Assembly: GCA_046753625.1 (NCBI GenBank)
Contig: JBHHUB010000196.1
Location: forward strand, 1-6,977
DNA length: 6,977 nt
Reading direction: 5' to 3'
Source: JADFOB01 sp046753625
GTDB taxonomy: Bacteria; Planctomycetota; Phycisphaerae; UBA1845
Made by a program: the position numbers and the translations under genes. The notes beneath the pieces are model-generated. The model saw only the letters and a program-made list of their open reading frames with translations, made no database searches and had not been told where the DNA came from. This document shows, in pieces, positions 1-5,720 of the stretch; positions within the stretch are counted from its first letter, which is position 1; each line of letters begins with the position of its first letter.

Positions 1-1388
1 AAACGCTTCGGCGATTCACCATTCTCACGATTGGTGACGGCCTAGTGTCGCAGATTCCCGCGTTCATCGTTTCGGTTGCGGCGGCCATGATCGTCACCCG
101 ATCGGCCGCCAAGAAGAATCTGGGGGAGGAGCTGGTCGGGCAGTTGACCGGCCAGCCGATTGCCCTATCGCTGACGGCCGGCTTCTTGTTCGTTCTGGGG
201 TTGACGCCTCTTCCCAAGCCGCCATTGATTCTGCTCGGGGCTTCCTGCATCGCCGCCGTTTACCTGCTCAACCAGCGGACCGCCGTAGCCACTGCTCAAG
301 CCGCCACGGCTCGCGCCAAGCCCGCGCGGGCAGAAAAAGTCGAAACGCATTTGTCGCCCGACCCCATGGAACTCGAAGTCGGGTACGGTTTGATCAAGCT
401 CGTCGATCGCAAGCAAGGCGGAGATCTGCTCGAGCGCATCACCAACATGCGCAAGCAAGTGGCGCAGGAACTGGGCATTGTCGTTCCCCCGATCCGCATC
501 CGCGACGACGTGCAGCTTGAGCCCAATCAATTCCGAGCCAAGATCAAAGGGCTGGAGATAGGCACCGGTGAAGTGCTTCCGGGGCATTTGCTGGCCATCG
601 ATTCCGGCGCGGTCACCGAACGCGTTGCCGGGCTGGAAACCAAAGAGCCCGTGTTCGGTCTGCCGGCGGTGTGGATCGATGAGAATCAGCGGCACGAGGC
701 CGAGCACCGCAACTACACGGTCGTGGAACCGTCGAGCGTGATGAGCACCTTCCTTACGGACCTGATTCGCAAACACGCCGATGAACTGCTGACCCGCCAG
801 GAGGTCAACCGATTGATCGATCACCTCAAAGAACACGCCCCCAAGCTCGTGGACGAGGTCGTCGGTGAGGTGCTCAAGCCGGGTGAGATTCAGCGCGTCT
901 TGCAATCGTTGCTGCGCGAGCGGGTACCCATTCGCGACCTGGAAACGATCCTTGAGACGATCGGCGACTTTGCGTCGCGCACCAAAGACCCCGAGATTCT
1001 TACCGAGTACGCCCGGAACGCCCTGTCGCGAACGTTGTGTCATCAGAACAAGGCCGACGACGGGCGCATCCATTGCGTGACGCTCGATCCGTCCCTTGAG
1101 GAATTGATGGCCAAGAGTTTGCATCGCAGTGAACAGGGGACCACGCTGACCATGCCGCCTCCGCTGCAAACACGCATGGTGGAGGCCATTCAGGCGGAAG
1201 TGGATAAGGCCACGCCGTCCGCGGGAGGACGCCCCCCGGTGATCCTTTGCCCGCCGCAGATACGTTATTGGATTCGGAAAATGATCGAAGTGCGGATGCC
1301 GTCGGTAGCCGTCATGTCCTACAATGAAGTGGTTCGTGGCTTTGAAGTCGAGTCACATGGTTTGGTGGTGTTAGCGGATGAAGCTTAA
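1..1388 (+). CDS. flhA: Flagellar biosynthesis protein FlhA, 5'-truncated
   Basis: FlhA is the inner-membrane export gate of the flagellar type III secretion apparatus, and its cytoplasmic domain docks chaperone-substrate complexes. The reading frame is open from base 3 to the TAA at 1386-1388, giving 461 visible residues. The GTG at 45 is internal, because the residues before it (TIGDGL) belong to the conserved FlhA motif GDGLVSQIPA. Full-length FlhA is about 690 residues, so roughly the first 230 residues, including the FHIPEP loop, are outside the window. Visible in order are hydrophobic segments at about residues 18-34, 54-72 and 75-91, a charged linker, then the cytoplasmic domain. That domain shows GYGLIKLVD, GIVVPPIRIRDDVQLEPNQF, FGLPAVWI and, near the end, the CPPQIRYWIRKMIE-to-SYNEV segment typical of the FlhA C-terminus. 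No frameshift or missing block is seen. The gene overlaps flhF, which suggests translational coupling. Identification is near certain. Confidence 0.97.
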   Translation, partial: TLRRFTILTIGDGLVSQIPAFIVSVAAAMIVTRSAAKKNLGEELVGQLTGQPIALSLTAGFLFVLGLTPLPKPPLILLGASCIAAVYLLNQRTAVATAQAATARAKPARAEKVETHLSPDPMELEVGYGLIKLVDRKQGGDLLERITNMRKQVAQELGIVVPPIRIRDDVQLEPNQFRAKIKGLEIGTGEVLPGHLLAIDSGAVTERVAGLETKEPVFGLPAVWIDENQRHEAEHRNYTVVEPSSVMSTFLTDLIRKHADELLTRQEVNRLIDHLKEHAPKLVDEVVGEVLKPGEIQRVLQSLLRERVPIRDLETILETIGDFASRTKDPEILTEYARNALSRTLCHQNKADDGRIHCVTLDPSLEELMAKSLHRSEQGTTLTMPPPLQTRMVEAIQAEVDKATPSAGGRPPVILCPPQIRYWIRKMIEVRMPSVAVMSYNEVVRGFEVESHGLVVLADEA

Positions 1389-2607
1389 AACATTTTGTGG
1401 TGCCACGATGGCGGAGGCGCTGGACAAGGTCAAGCGCGAGTTCGGCAAGGACGCCGTAATCTTGAGTACCCGGGCGCTGGAGGGGAGCAAGCTGCTGGGG
1501 ATCGGAAAAGGCCGGGCGGTTGAGATTAAGGCCACCCGCGATACTTCCGACTTGCCGCCGGTGGTCAAGGCGACTAGAATGACAGGCCGGTCGGCGCCGA
1601 GGGCCCGGGCAGAAGGAGCTGCCGTGAGGATGGCTCTGCAAACTCAAGGTCAGTCGCAATCGCAAGGCCTCTCGTCTGACGTTTCGACCAAGGTGCTTGC
1701 GGAAGTCGGCGAGCTCAAGTCCCTGGTGGGTAAGCTGCTGCAGCGGCCGCTACCTGCCTCTCCGCCGGACGTACCGACCGGTCTGCTCGACACCTACCAA
1801 TCCCTGGTCCAAAACGCAGTGGCCGAGTCCCTCGCGCGCCGCCTGGTGGAAGACGTGCAGGGCAGCCTTGGGGAGCAGGGCATCCGCGATGCCCAATCCG
1901 TGCGCCGGGAGCTGGCGAAAACGCTCGAATCCATGTTGCCCAGCGCCGGCCCCGTCCGTCTGTGCCGCAAGGAAGGGCCCACCGTCATCGCGCTGGTCGG
2001 ACCGACGGGCGTGGGGAAGACCACCACGATCGCCAAGCTGGCGGCCAATTTCGCCCTGCGCGAGCACGTCAAGGTCGGGTTGGTTACCATCGACACCTAC
2101 CGCATTGCCGCCACGCAGCAACTCAAGACGTACGCTGAGATCATGAACATTCCCATGGCGGTTGCGTCGTCGCCGGCACAGCTCCAATCCGCCATGCGCG
2201 AGATGCACGCCTGCGAGCTTGTTTTTCTGGATACGTCCGGCCGGAGTCAGCGCGACGCCCAGAAGATCAACGAGCTACTGGATTACTTCTCTGAAGTGCC
2301 ACCGGACGAAATACATCTTGTCTTATCCAGCACAGCCGGCGAGCGGGTGTTGCGTGAGACGATCGACCGCTTCAACGTCATTGGGATCGATCGACTGATT
2401 TTCACGAAGATCGACGAGGCCATTGGGTTGGGTGTGATTCTGGAATGCCTCGACCGCGCGAACCTGGCGCTGTCGTATCTTACGACGGGACAAAACGTTC
2501 CGGATGATATTCAGGTGGGCGAGTCGAAGGCGTTGGCCCGTCTTGTGATGGCCTCGGAGGGCACCTGCGGTGAGGATGCGGTGCCTGCGAATGCTGTGAG
2601 CTGGTAG
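1378..2607 (+). CDS. flhF: Flagellar SRP-type GTPase FlhF
   Basis: FlhF is a signal-recognition-particle family GTPase that acts at the membrane to set where, and in part how many, flagella are built. The 409-residue product begins MKLKTFCGATMAEALDKVK and has GKDAVILSTR at 23-32, the usual FlhF N-terminus. A variable low-complexity stretch (about 55-100, Q/S/A-rich) leads into a helical N domain (about 105-190). The G domain follows, with P-loop GPTGVGKTT at 208-216, DTYRIAATQQL at 239-249, DTSGRS at 285-290, TKIDE at 343-347 and GQNVPDDI at 371-378. The third motif has Ser where DTAGRS is usual, a mild variant. The ATG at 1378 lies inside the last codons of flhA (11-base overlap) and has no clear Shine-Dalgarno, so translation is probably coupled to flhA. 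The last 20 residues are a nonconserved tail. FtsY and Ffh are the only close alternatives, and the N-terminus and flhA/flhG context exclude them. Confidence 0.97.
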   Translation: MKLKTFCGATMAEALDKVKREFGKDAVILSTRALEGSKLLGIGKGRAVEIKATRDTSDLPPVVKATRMTGRSAPRARAEGAAVRMALQTQGQSQSQGLSSDVSTKVLAEVGELKSLVGKLLQRPLPASPPDVPTGLLDTYQSLVQNAVAESLARRLVEDVQGSLGEQGIRDAQSVRRELAKTLESMLPSAGPVRLCRKEGPTVIALVGPTGVGKTTTIAKLAANFALREHVKVGLVTIDTYRIAATQQLKTYAEIMNIPMAVASSPAQLQSAMREMHACELVFLDTSGRSQRDAQKINELLDYFSEVPPDEIHLVLSSTAGERVLRETIDRFNVIGIDRLIFTKIDEAIGLGVILECLDRANLALSYLTTGQNVPDDIQVGESKALARLVMASEGTCGEDAVPANAVSW

Positions 2608-2681
2608 TTGTCAGCCCTGAGATTCGGTATGACCCGGCCCGCCGGGCGACCGGTCGAGGGGACGACGCCGGACCTGCTGAT

Positions 2682-2685
2682 GGAG
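2682..2685 (+). promoter_or_regulatory. Ribosome binding site deciding the flhG start
   Basis: GGAG lies 6 bases before the ATG at 2692. The alternative starts at 2608 (TTG) and 2629 (ATG) have no comparable motif at proper spacing. This supports the shorter FlhG, although coupling from the flhF stop at 2605-2607 to TTG 2608 cannot be excluded. Confidence 0.55.
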
Positions 2686-2691
2686 CTGATT

Positions 2692-3546
2692 ATGGCACGG
2701 ATGCTGACGGATCAAGCAAGCCAACTGAGGCGATTGGCCAGACGCAAACTGCGTTCGGGGATGCTCGTGGCGGTTACCAGCGGCAAAGGGGGGGTCGGCA
2801 AGACCAGCATCGCGGTGAATCTTTCCGTCTTTCTCGCGGCCGAAGGGCGCCGCGTGGTGTTGGTGGACTTGGACCTAGGGCTGGCCAACGCGGATCTCTT
2901 GCTCAACATCCAACCTCGCTACACGCTGTCGCATGTGGTGTCGGGGGTGCGCACCCTTACCGAGATCGACGTGCGCGGTCCGGCGGGGTTGCGGATGATC
3001 CCAGGTGCATCCGGTGTTGATCTGCTGGCGAACCTGAGTGATTTCGAGCGGCGCGGCTTGATCACTCAGTTGCAAGACCTCACTGTCAATGCTGATATCG
3101 TTGTCCTGGATTGCGGGGCCGGCATTTCCAGTAATGTGATTCATTTTGCACTGTCCTGTGATGAGGCGGTTGTGGTGACGACTCCGCAGCCGACGGCGAT
3201 GACCGATGCGTATGCCACGATCAAGGCAATCCATCGGGAGGGGGGTGACTTACCCATCCGGTTGTTCGTGAACATGGCCCGCAATCAAGACGAGGCCGTC
3301 GCCACCTTTTCGCGCGTTTCGGGGGTCGCCAAGAGATTTCTAGATTTCTCTGTTGCAGACGGCGGATATATGTTGCATGATAGTAAAGTCGAGTTGGCGG
3401 TTCGGCAGCGCAGCCCATTTGTGTTACGCTATCCGGACGCCAACGCGAGTGCATGTGTCGCGGCCATGGCAGGGCGCCTTACCAGGAAAGTCGGCGCACC
3501 GAGCAGCGGTGGCTTGCTTAAGCGAGTCGCCGGTCTGTTTCTTTAG
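2692..3546 (+). CDS. flhG: Flagellar number regulator FlhG (MinD-like ATPase)
   Basis: FlhG (also FleN/YlxH) is a MinD/ParA-type ATPase that restrains flagellar number and stimulates the FlhF GTPase. I choose the ATG at 2692 (284 residues) because GGAG at 2682-2685 sits 6 bases upstream and because it places the FlhG activator motif near the N-terminus: DQASQLR, residues 7-13, matching the known DQAxxLR. Starts at TTG 2608 (directly after the flhF stop) and ATG 2629 are in frame but lack a good ribosome site and would add 28 or 21 poorly conserved residues. Further motifs are the deviant Walker A SGKGGVGKT (30-38), DLDLGLANAD (59-68), switch-II-like LDCGAGIS (139-146) and FVNMARNQDEA. The extreme C-terminus, GGLLKRVAGLFL, is an amphipathic tail resembling the MinD membrane-targeting helix (E. 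coli MinD ends GFLKRLFGG). Position after flhF is the usual one. Confidence 0.94.
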   Translation: MARMLTDQASQLRRLARRKLRSGMLVAVTSGKGGVGKTSIAVNLSVFLAAEGRRVVLVDLDLGLANADLLLNIQPRYTLSHVVSGVRTLTEIDVRGPAGLRMIPGASGVDLLANLSDFERRGLITQLQDLTVNADIVVLDCGAGISSNVIHFALSCDEAVVVTTPQPTAMTDAYATIKAIHREGGDLPIRLFVNMARNQDEAVATFSRVSGVAKRFLDFSVADGGYMLHDSKVELAVRQRSPFVLRYPDANASACVAAMAGRLTRKVGAPSSGGLLKRVAGLFL

Positions 3547-3818
3547 CGGTTTGCGGCACGGGCGCATCGGATGGGCAGGCGGCACGGCTTGCCGACCTCA
3601 AGGCGGCGTGGGCCGGCGATTGGCGGCTTGCCTACGCGGATGGTGACGCTTGCCGACATGGACGTCGGCGGCAGGGCCTTGGACCTCGAATGGGTCTCAG
3701 GCCGGTAACGGGCCTCAGGCTACGAATGGTTCCACGGAAGGAGTCGTCGCAAATCCCTTCCCGACCCCATTGGTTCTCACATGCCTGACGGCACATGATG
3801 CGACAGGGATGTTGCGCT
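3547..3818 (+). other. Intergenic spacer after flhG, no convincing gene
   Basis: This 272-base gap holds no reading frame with coding character. It contains small imperfect dyads: CGGCA/TGCCG at 3580-3594, and AGGCC/GGCCT at 3699-3715 with a 7-base loop. It also has a direct repeat of CTCAGGC at 3696-3702 and 3714-3720. None is followed by a T-run, so I do not call an intrinsic terminator. No good sigma-70, sigma-28 or sigma-54 promoter was recognised. The gap breaks the tight packing of flhA-flhF-flhG, so the following gene may have its own promoter. Confidence 0.5.
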
Positions 3819-4115
3819 ATGATCGCGCGGTACATCGCATCCGGTCTCGGTCTCTTCGCGTTTGCGGTCGCGGTATTCGCCGGACTGCTGGCGGGAAATG
3901 CCGTGGCCCCCACGCTTTCGCGCGGCATCACCGCCTTGTTCCTGTTTTGTTTCATCGGATACTTACTCGGCTTGGTCGCCCAGCGGGTGGTCAGCGAGCA
4001 CAAACGTACGCGTGAATCGGAAATCCGAAGTCAATACCGGCAGGACTTGACCTCAGAAGCCAGGGAAGGCGAAGAAGCTCGATCGGAGCCCGCGATGGAG
4101 GCGCCGACCGCATAG
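3819..4115 (+). CDS. Small two-helix membrane protein, unknown function
   Basis: I do not recognise this 98-residue protein. It has two hydrophobic segments (about residues 7-25 and 37-55) separated by a short turn containing NAVAPTLSRG. A highly charged hydrophilic tail (about 59-98) is rich in Glu and Arg, begins SEHKRTRESEIR and ends EAPTA. Arg4 near the N-terminus and the basic start of the tail suggest both ends are cytoplasmic. I prefer the ATG at 3819 because AGGGA at 3805-3809 lies 9 bases upstream; in-frame ATGs at 3795 and 3798 would add 8 or 7 residues (MMRQGCCA) and have no clear ribosome site. The gene sits between flhG and fliA on the same strand, so a role in flagellar assembly, placement or sigma-28 control is possible by association only. 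No catalytic motif is visible. It does not match SwrB, FliO or FlhB by anything I can see. Confidence 0.8.
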   Translation: MIARYIASGLGLFAFAVAVFAGLLAGNAVAPTLSRGITALFLFCFIGYLLGLVAQRVVSEHKRTRESEIRSQYRQDLTSEAREGEEARSEPAMEAPTA

Positions 4116-4124
4116 CGCGGTCGG
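4104..4124 (+). terminator. Hairpin spanning the stop codon of the small membrane protein gene
   Basis: CCGACCGC (4104-4111) and GCGGTCGG (4117-4124) are perfect reverse complements and enclose a 5-base loop ATAGC that carries part of the TAG stop (4113-4115). An 8-bp GC-rich stem could stabilise the 3' end or slow transcription. There is no T-run after it, so a classical intrinsic terminator is not supported. Confidence 0.4.
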
Positions 4125-4154
4125 TCGGGTCCATGGGAACGCGGGGGCGAGCGC

Positions 4155-4177
4155 ACGTAGTTCGGCGTGGACTACGT
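4155..4177 (+). promoter_or_regulatory. Inverted repeat in the fliA leader
   Basis: ACGTAGT (4155-4161) and ACTACGT (4171-4177) form a perfect 7-bp dyad around a 9-base spacer. It lies 40 bases before the fliA start. It could be a repressor or activator half-site pair, or an mRNA hairpin in the leader; the sequence alone does not decide. The GGAC/GTCC pairs at 4169-4179 offer a small competing fold. Confidence 0.4.
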
Positions 4178-4203
4178 CCAGGAGGTCGGTGCACGGAAGC
4201 TTT

Positions 4204-4209
4204 AAGGAG
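4204..4209 (+). promoter_or_regulatory. Strong ribosome binding site of fliA
   Basis: AAGGAG lies 8 bases before the ATG at 4218 and is the best start signal in the window, fixing the fliA start. A second anti-SD match, AGGAGG at 4180-4185, lies 32 bases before the ATG, too far to serve this start and with no small reading frame of its own. Confidence 0.75.
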
Positions 4210-4217
4210 CGAAGTCC

Positions 4218-4997
4218 ATGCGAGGGAAGAAAACATCTCCCGAGATCGTTCGAGTGTGGAAGGAGTACAAGCAAACCGGTGATCGCAAGTTGCGCAACCG
4301 ATTGATGGAGCAGTATTTCCCCATCGTCCGGTACAACGCCGAGCGGGTCGGCGCGAAGCTGCCCGACGAGGTCGATCGCGACGACCTGGTTTCGGCGGGC
4401 GTCTTCGGGCTCATGGACGCCATCGACGCCTTCGACAGCAATCGAGGCGTCAAATTCGAAACCTACTGCGCCCCGCGAATCCGTGGGGCGATTCTTGACG
4501 AATTGCGCAGCATGGATTGGGTGCCGCGACTGGTACGCAGCCGAGCCCACAAGCTCGAGCAGGCGCATCGAGAGCTGGAACGATTGCTCGGGCACGCACC
4601 GACCGAGCGTGAAACGGAGGAGTATCTCGCCTTGCCGCGGTCGGAATATGAAAAGCTCATGCGCGATGCCGTCGCCGTTACGCAGGTTTCGTTGTCACGC
4701 AAATACGGCGAAACGGATTCCAACAAGGAAGTGTGCGAAATCGATGTGATTCAGGATCGCCGTGGGCAGAATCCGATCAAGGAGATTCAGCACCGCGACT
4801 TGAAGGAACTCATTACGCGCGGGCTGAGCCGGGCGGAACGCCTCATTCTCATCCTTTACTACTACGAAGAGATGACGATGAAGGAAATCGGAGCCACCCT
4901 GGATCTTTCGGAAAGCCGGGTCTCGCAGATGCATTCCAGCATCCTTGCGCGACTAAAATCCTTGCTGGATCTTCGGCAAAAGGAGTTTGTTACCTGA
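4218..4997 (+). CDS. fliA: RNA polymerase sigma-28 factor FliA (flagellar sigma factor)
   Basis: FliA (sigma-28, SigD) directs RNA polymerase to late flagellar genes such as flagellin, motor and chemotaxis genes. The 259-residue product is of normal family length. Region 2 (about 25-105) shows RLMEQYFPIVRYNAERV, then DRDDLVSAGVFGLMDAIDAF (53-72, core-binding region 2.1-2.2) and FETYCAPRIRGAILDELR (80-97), then SMDWVPR (98-104), the hallmark of the FliA/WhiG group rather than RpoD. Region 3 (about 106-160) includes LGHAPTERETEEYL. Region 4 (about 195-252) ends with the helix-turn-helix MTMKEIGATLDLSESRVSQM (219-238). The start ATG is fixed by AAGGAG 8 bases upstream. The leader carries an inverted repeat. 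The gene is co-oriented with flhA-flhF-flhG, as in many flagellar clusters. No FlgM-type anti-sigma gene is recognisable in the window. WhiG-like sporulation sigma is the only alternative, and context makes it unlikely. Confidence 0.97.
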   Translation: MRGKKTSPEIVRVWKEYKQTGDRKLRNRLMEQYFPIVRYNAERVGAKLPDEVDRDDLVSAGVFGLMDAIDAFDSNRGVKFETYCAPRIRGAILDELRSMDWVPRLVRSRAHKLEQAHRELERLLGHAPTERETEEYLALPRSEYEKLMRDAVAVTQVSLSRKYGETDSNKEVCEIDVIQDRRGQNPIKEIQHRDLKELITRGLSRAERLILILYYYEEMTMKEIGATLDLSESRVSQMHSSILARLKSLLDLRQKEFVT

Positions 4998-5023
4998 TCC
5001 CTTGTTTGATGAGGAGTGCCACT

Positions 5024-5043
5024 ACCTGAGCCGCTCGTCAGGT
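5024..5043 (+). other. Weak hairpin after fliA
   Basis: ACCTGA (5024-5029) and TCAGGT (5038-5043) pair across an 8-base loop, 27 bases after the fliA stop. The stem is only 6 bp and no T-run follows, so it is at most a weak or factor-dependent 3' end signal. The rest of the 168-base gap between fliA and the next gene shows nothing else I can support. Confidence 0.25.
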
Positions 5044-5165
5044 GCCCGCCAGGCTGTTTGTGCGAGACAGCGTCCGCGGATGCCGGTTCATCCACAAGCG
5101 CATGGCGCCCGAACGGTCGGTAGCGTATACGACGGCAGGTGTGGCCGTACCGGGGATGACACGCC

Positions 5166-5483
5166 ATGGCAGAGATTCCTTCCCATCTCGCCTCTTCGGC
5201 GGCGGGATCGCCCTTGCAAGCGAGAGAGCTGGCCAAGGAGCGCGAGGCACGCAGGTCCGGAGCCGCCGATACCGCGCAGCAGCAAATCAAGAAAGTCGGT
5301 GAAACGGACAGCACCGTAGAGGCCGACGACGCCGACACGGCCGTCTTTTCCGATGCCGAGGGGGCTGGAAGTCAGGGACGGACGGAAGAAGAGGTGGAAG
5401 CGTCGCCCGAGCCGCCAGACGAACCTGAGGGCGGCGTGGTGACTGACGATGACGGGCACCTGCACCTCGATATTGAAGCCTAG
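5166..5483 (+). CDS. Small acidic, probably disordered protein, unknown function
   Basis: I cannot assign a function to this 105-residue protein. The first half (about 1-45) is Ala/Arg/Lys/Gln-rich and likely helical (LQARELAKEREARRSGAAD, then QQQIKKV). The second half (46-105) has about 21 Asp/Glu in 60 residues, with a distinctive block VEADDADTAVFSDAEGAGSQ (51-70), a Pro/Glu stretch, and an ending DDDGHLHLDIEA. There is no signal peptide, membrane segment or Cys. The ATG at 5166 has a modest ribosome site, GGGGA at 5152-5156, 9 bases upstream. The residue pattern (patterned blocks, clean end) looks like a real conserved protein, and I have an impression of similar small proteins in Planctomycetota. 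It lies 168 bases after fliA, same strand. It does not show the C-terminal helices of FlgM, so a sigma-28 inhibitor role is speculation. Confidence 0.72.
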   Translation: MAEIPSHLASSAAGSPLQARELAKEREARRSGAADTAQQQIKKVGETDSTVEADDADTAVFSDAEGAGSQGRTEEEVEASPEPPDEPEGGVVTDDDGHLHLDIEA

Positions 5484-5543
5484 CGCTTGGTCACATATGC
5501 TCAGAGCACCTGGCGCGAGCCTGGTGACATCTTGCCGCGGAGA

Positions 5544-5563
5544 GTCCGCAGGCCGGCGCCAGC
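5544..5563 (+). repeat. Intergenic direct repeat, copy 1
   Basis: This 20-base element (GTCCGCAGGC, then CGGCGCCAGC) matches copy 2, 85 bases downstream, at 19 of 20 positions; the single difference is C at 5554 against T at 5639. Its second half is an imperfect version of the 12-base palindrome in copy 2. It may be a REP-like intergenic element. Confidence 0.65.
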
Positions 5564-5628
5564 ACCGCTGAATCGGCATGGGCGGTTTTGGGTCGAAGCG
5601 TGCCAATCGGGAGATCGGCGGTCCCTGG

Positions 5629-5648
5629 GTCCGCAGGCTGGCGCCAGC
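5629..5648 (+). repeat. Intergenic direct repeat, copy 2, with perfect palindrome
   Basis: This is the second copy of the 20-base element. It contains GCTGGCGCCAGC at 5637-5648, a perfect 12-base palindrome. Short matching bases (CTGA at 5568-5571 and 5653-5656) follow both copies at the same offset, hinting that the repeated unit is somewhat longer and diverged. Confidence 0.65.
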
Positions 5649-5707
5649 GGTTCTGAGACGTCGTGCCCTCCGGCCTGTTCAGCGCAGCCCCGACGCCCCA
5701 TTCCCAG

Positions 5708-5713
5708 TACAAT
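5708..5713 (+). promoter_or_regulatory. dapF: Candidate -10 box for a leaderless dapF transcript
   Basis: TACAAT ends 7 bases before the dapF ATG at 5721, the distance at which transcription would start at or next to the A of the ATG. There is no Shine-Dalgarno motif in the 20 bases before the ATG, which agrees with a leaderless message. No good -35 box is present at 17-18 bases (CAGCCC region), as is common for leaderless TANNNT promoters in some phyla. This is inference from spacing. Confidence 0.4.
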
Positions 5714-5720
5714 CACGACC

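Larger units (their letters stand above)
5484..5720 (+). other. Intergenic spacer before dapF with paired repeats
   Basis: This 237-base spacer is open in the dapF frame from 5487, but that upstream frame shows no recognisable protein sequence and dapF has a clear start at 5721. The spacer contains two copies of a 20-base repeat and a TACAAT box just before dapF. No intrinsic terminator for the preceding gene is seen. Confidence 0.6.

Noticed and set aside
45..47. GTG as the start of flhA
   Set aside because: The frame is open to the window edge and the upstream residues TIGDGL are part of a conserved FlhA motif, so this codon is an internal Val.
165..1169. Long reverse-strand reading frame (334 residues) opposite flhA
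   Set aside because: It lies fully inside flhA, its product has no recognisable motif, and long antisense frames are expected opposite GC-rich genes.
3581..3592. Possible sigma-54 site GGCACGGCTTGC after flhG
   Set aside because: The GG and GC are 10 bases apart instead of the required 12, so it does not fit the -24/-12 rule.
3650..4015. Forward 121-residue frame overlapping the small membrane protein gene
   Set aside because: It has no ribosome site, an Asn/Gly/Thr-rich then Arg-rich product with no motif, and conflicts with a frame that shows clear membrane helices.
4987..5319. Forward frame from the fliA end through the gap
   Set aside because: Its product is Arg/Pro/Cys-rich with no motif and overlaps the better-supported acidic protein at 5166-5483.
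5166..5483. Acidic protein as FlgM
   Set aside because: Size and position after fliA fit, but the conserved C-terminal FlgM helices and Ile/Leu-rich sigma-binding pattern are absent.
5487..5720. N-terminal extension of DapF by 78 residues from 5487
   Set aside because: The extension is Arg/Pro-rich with no domain, spans the intergenic repeats, and canonical DapF starts exactly at 5721 with MRFTKMHGLGNDY.
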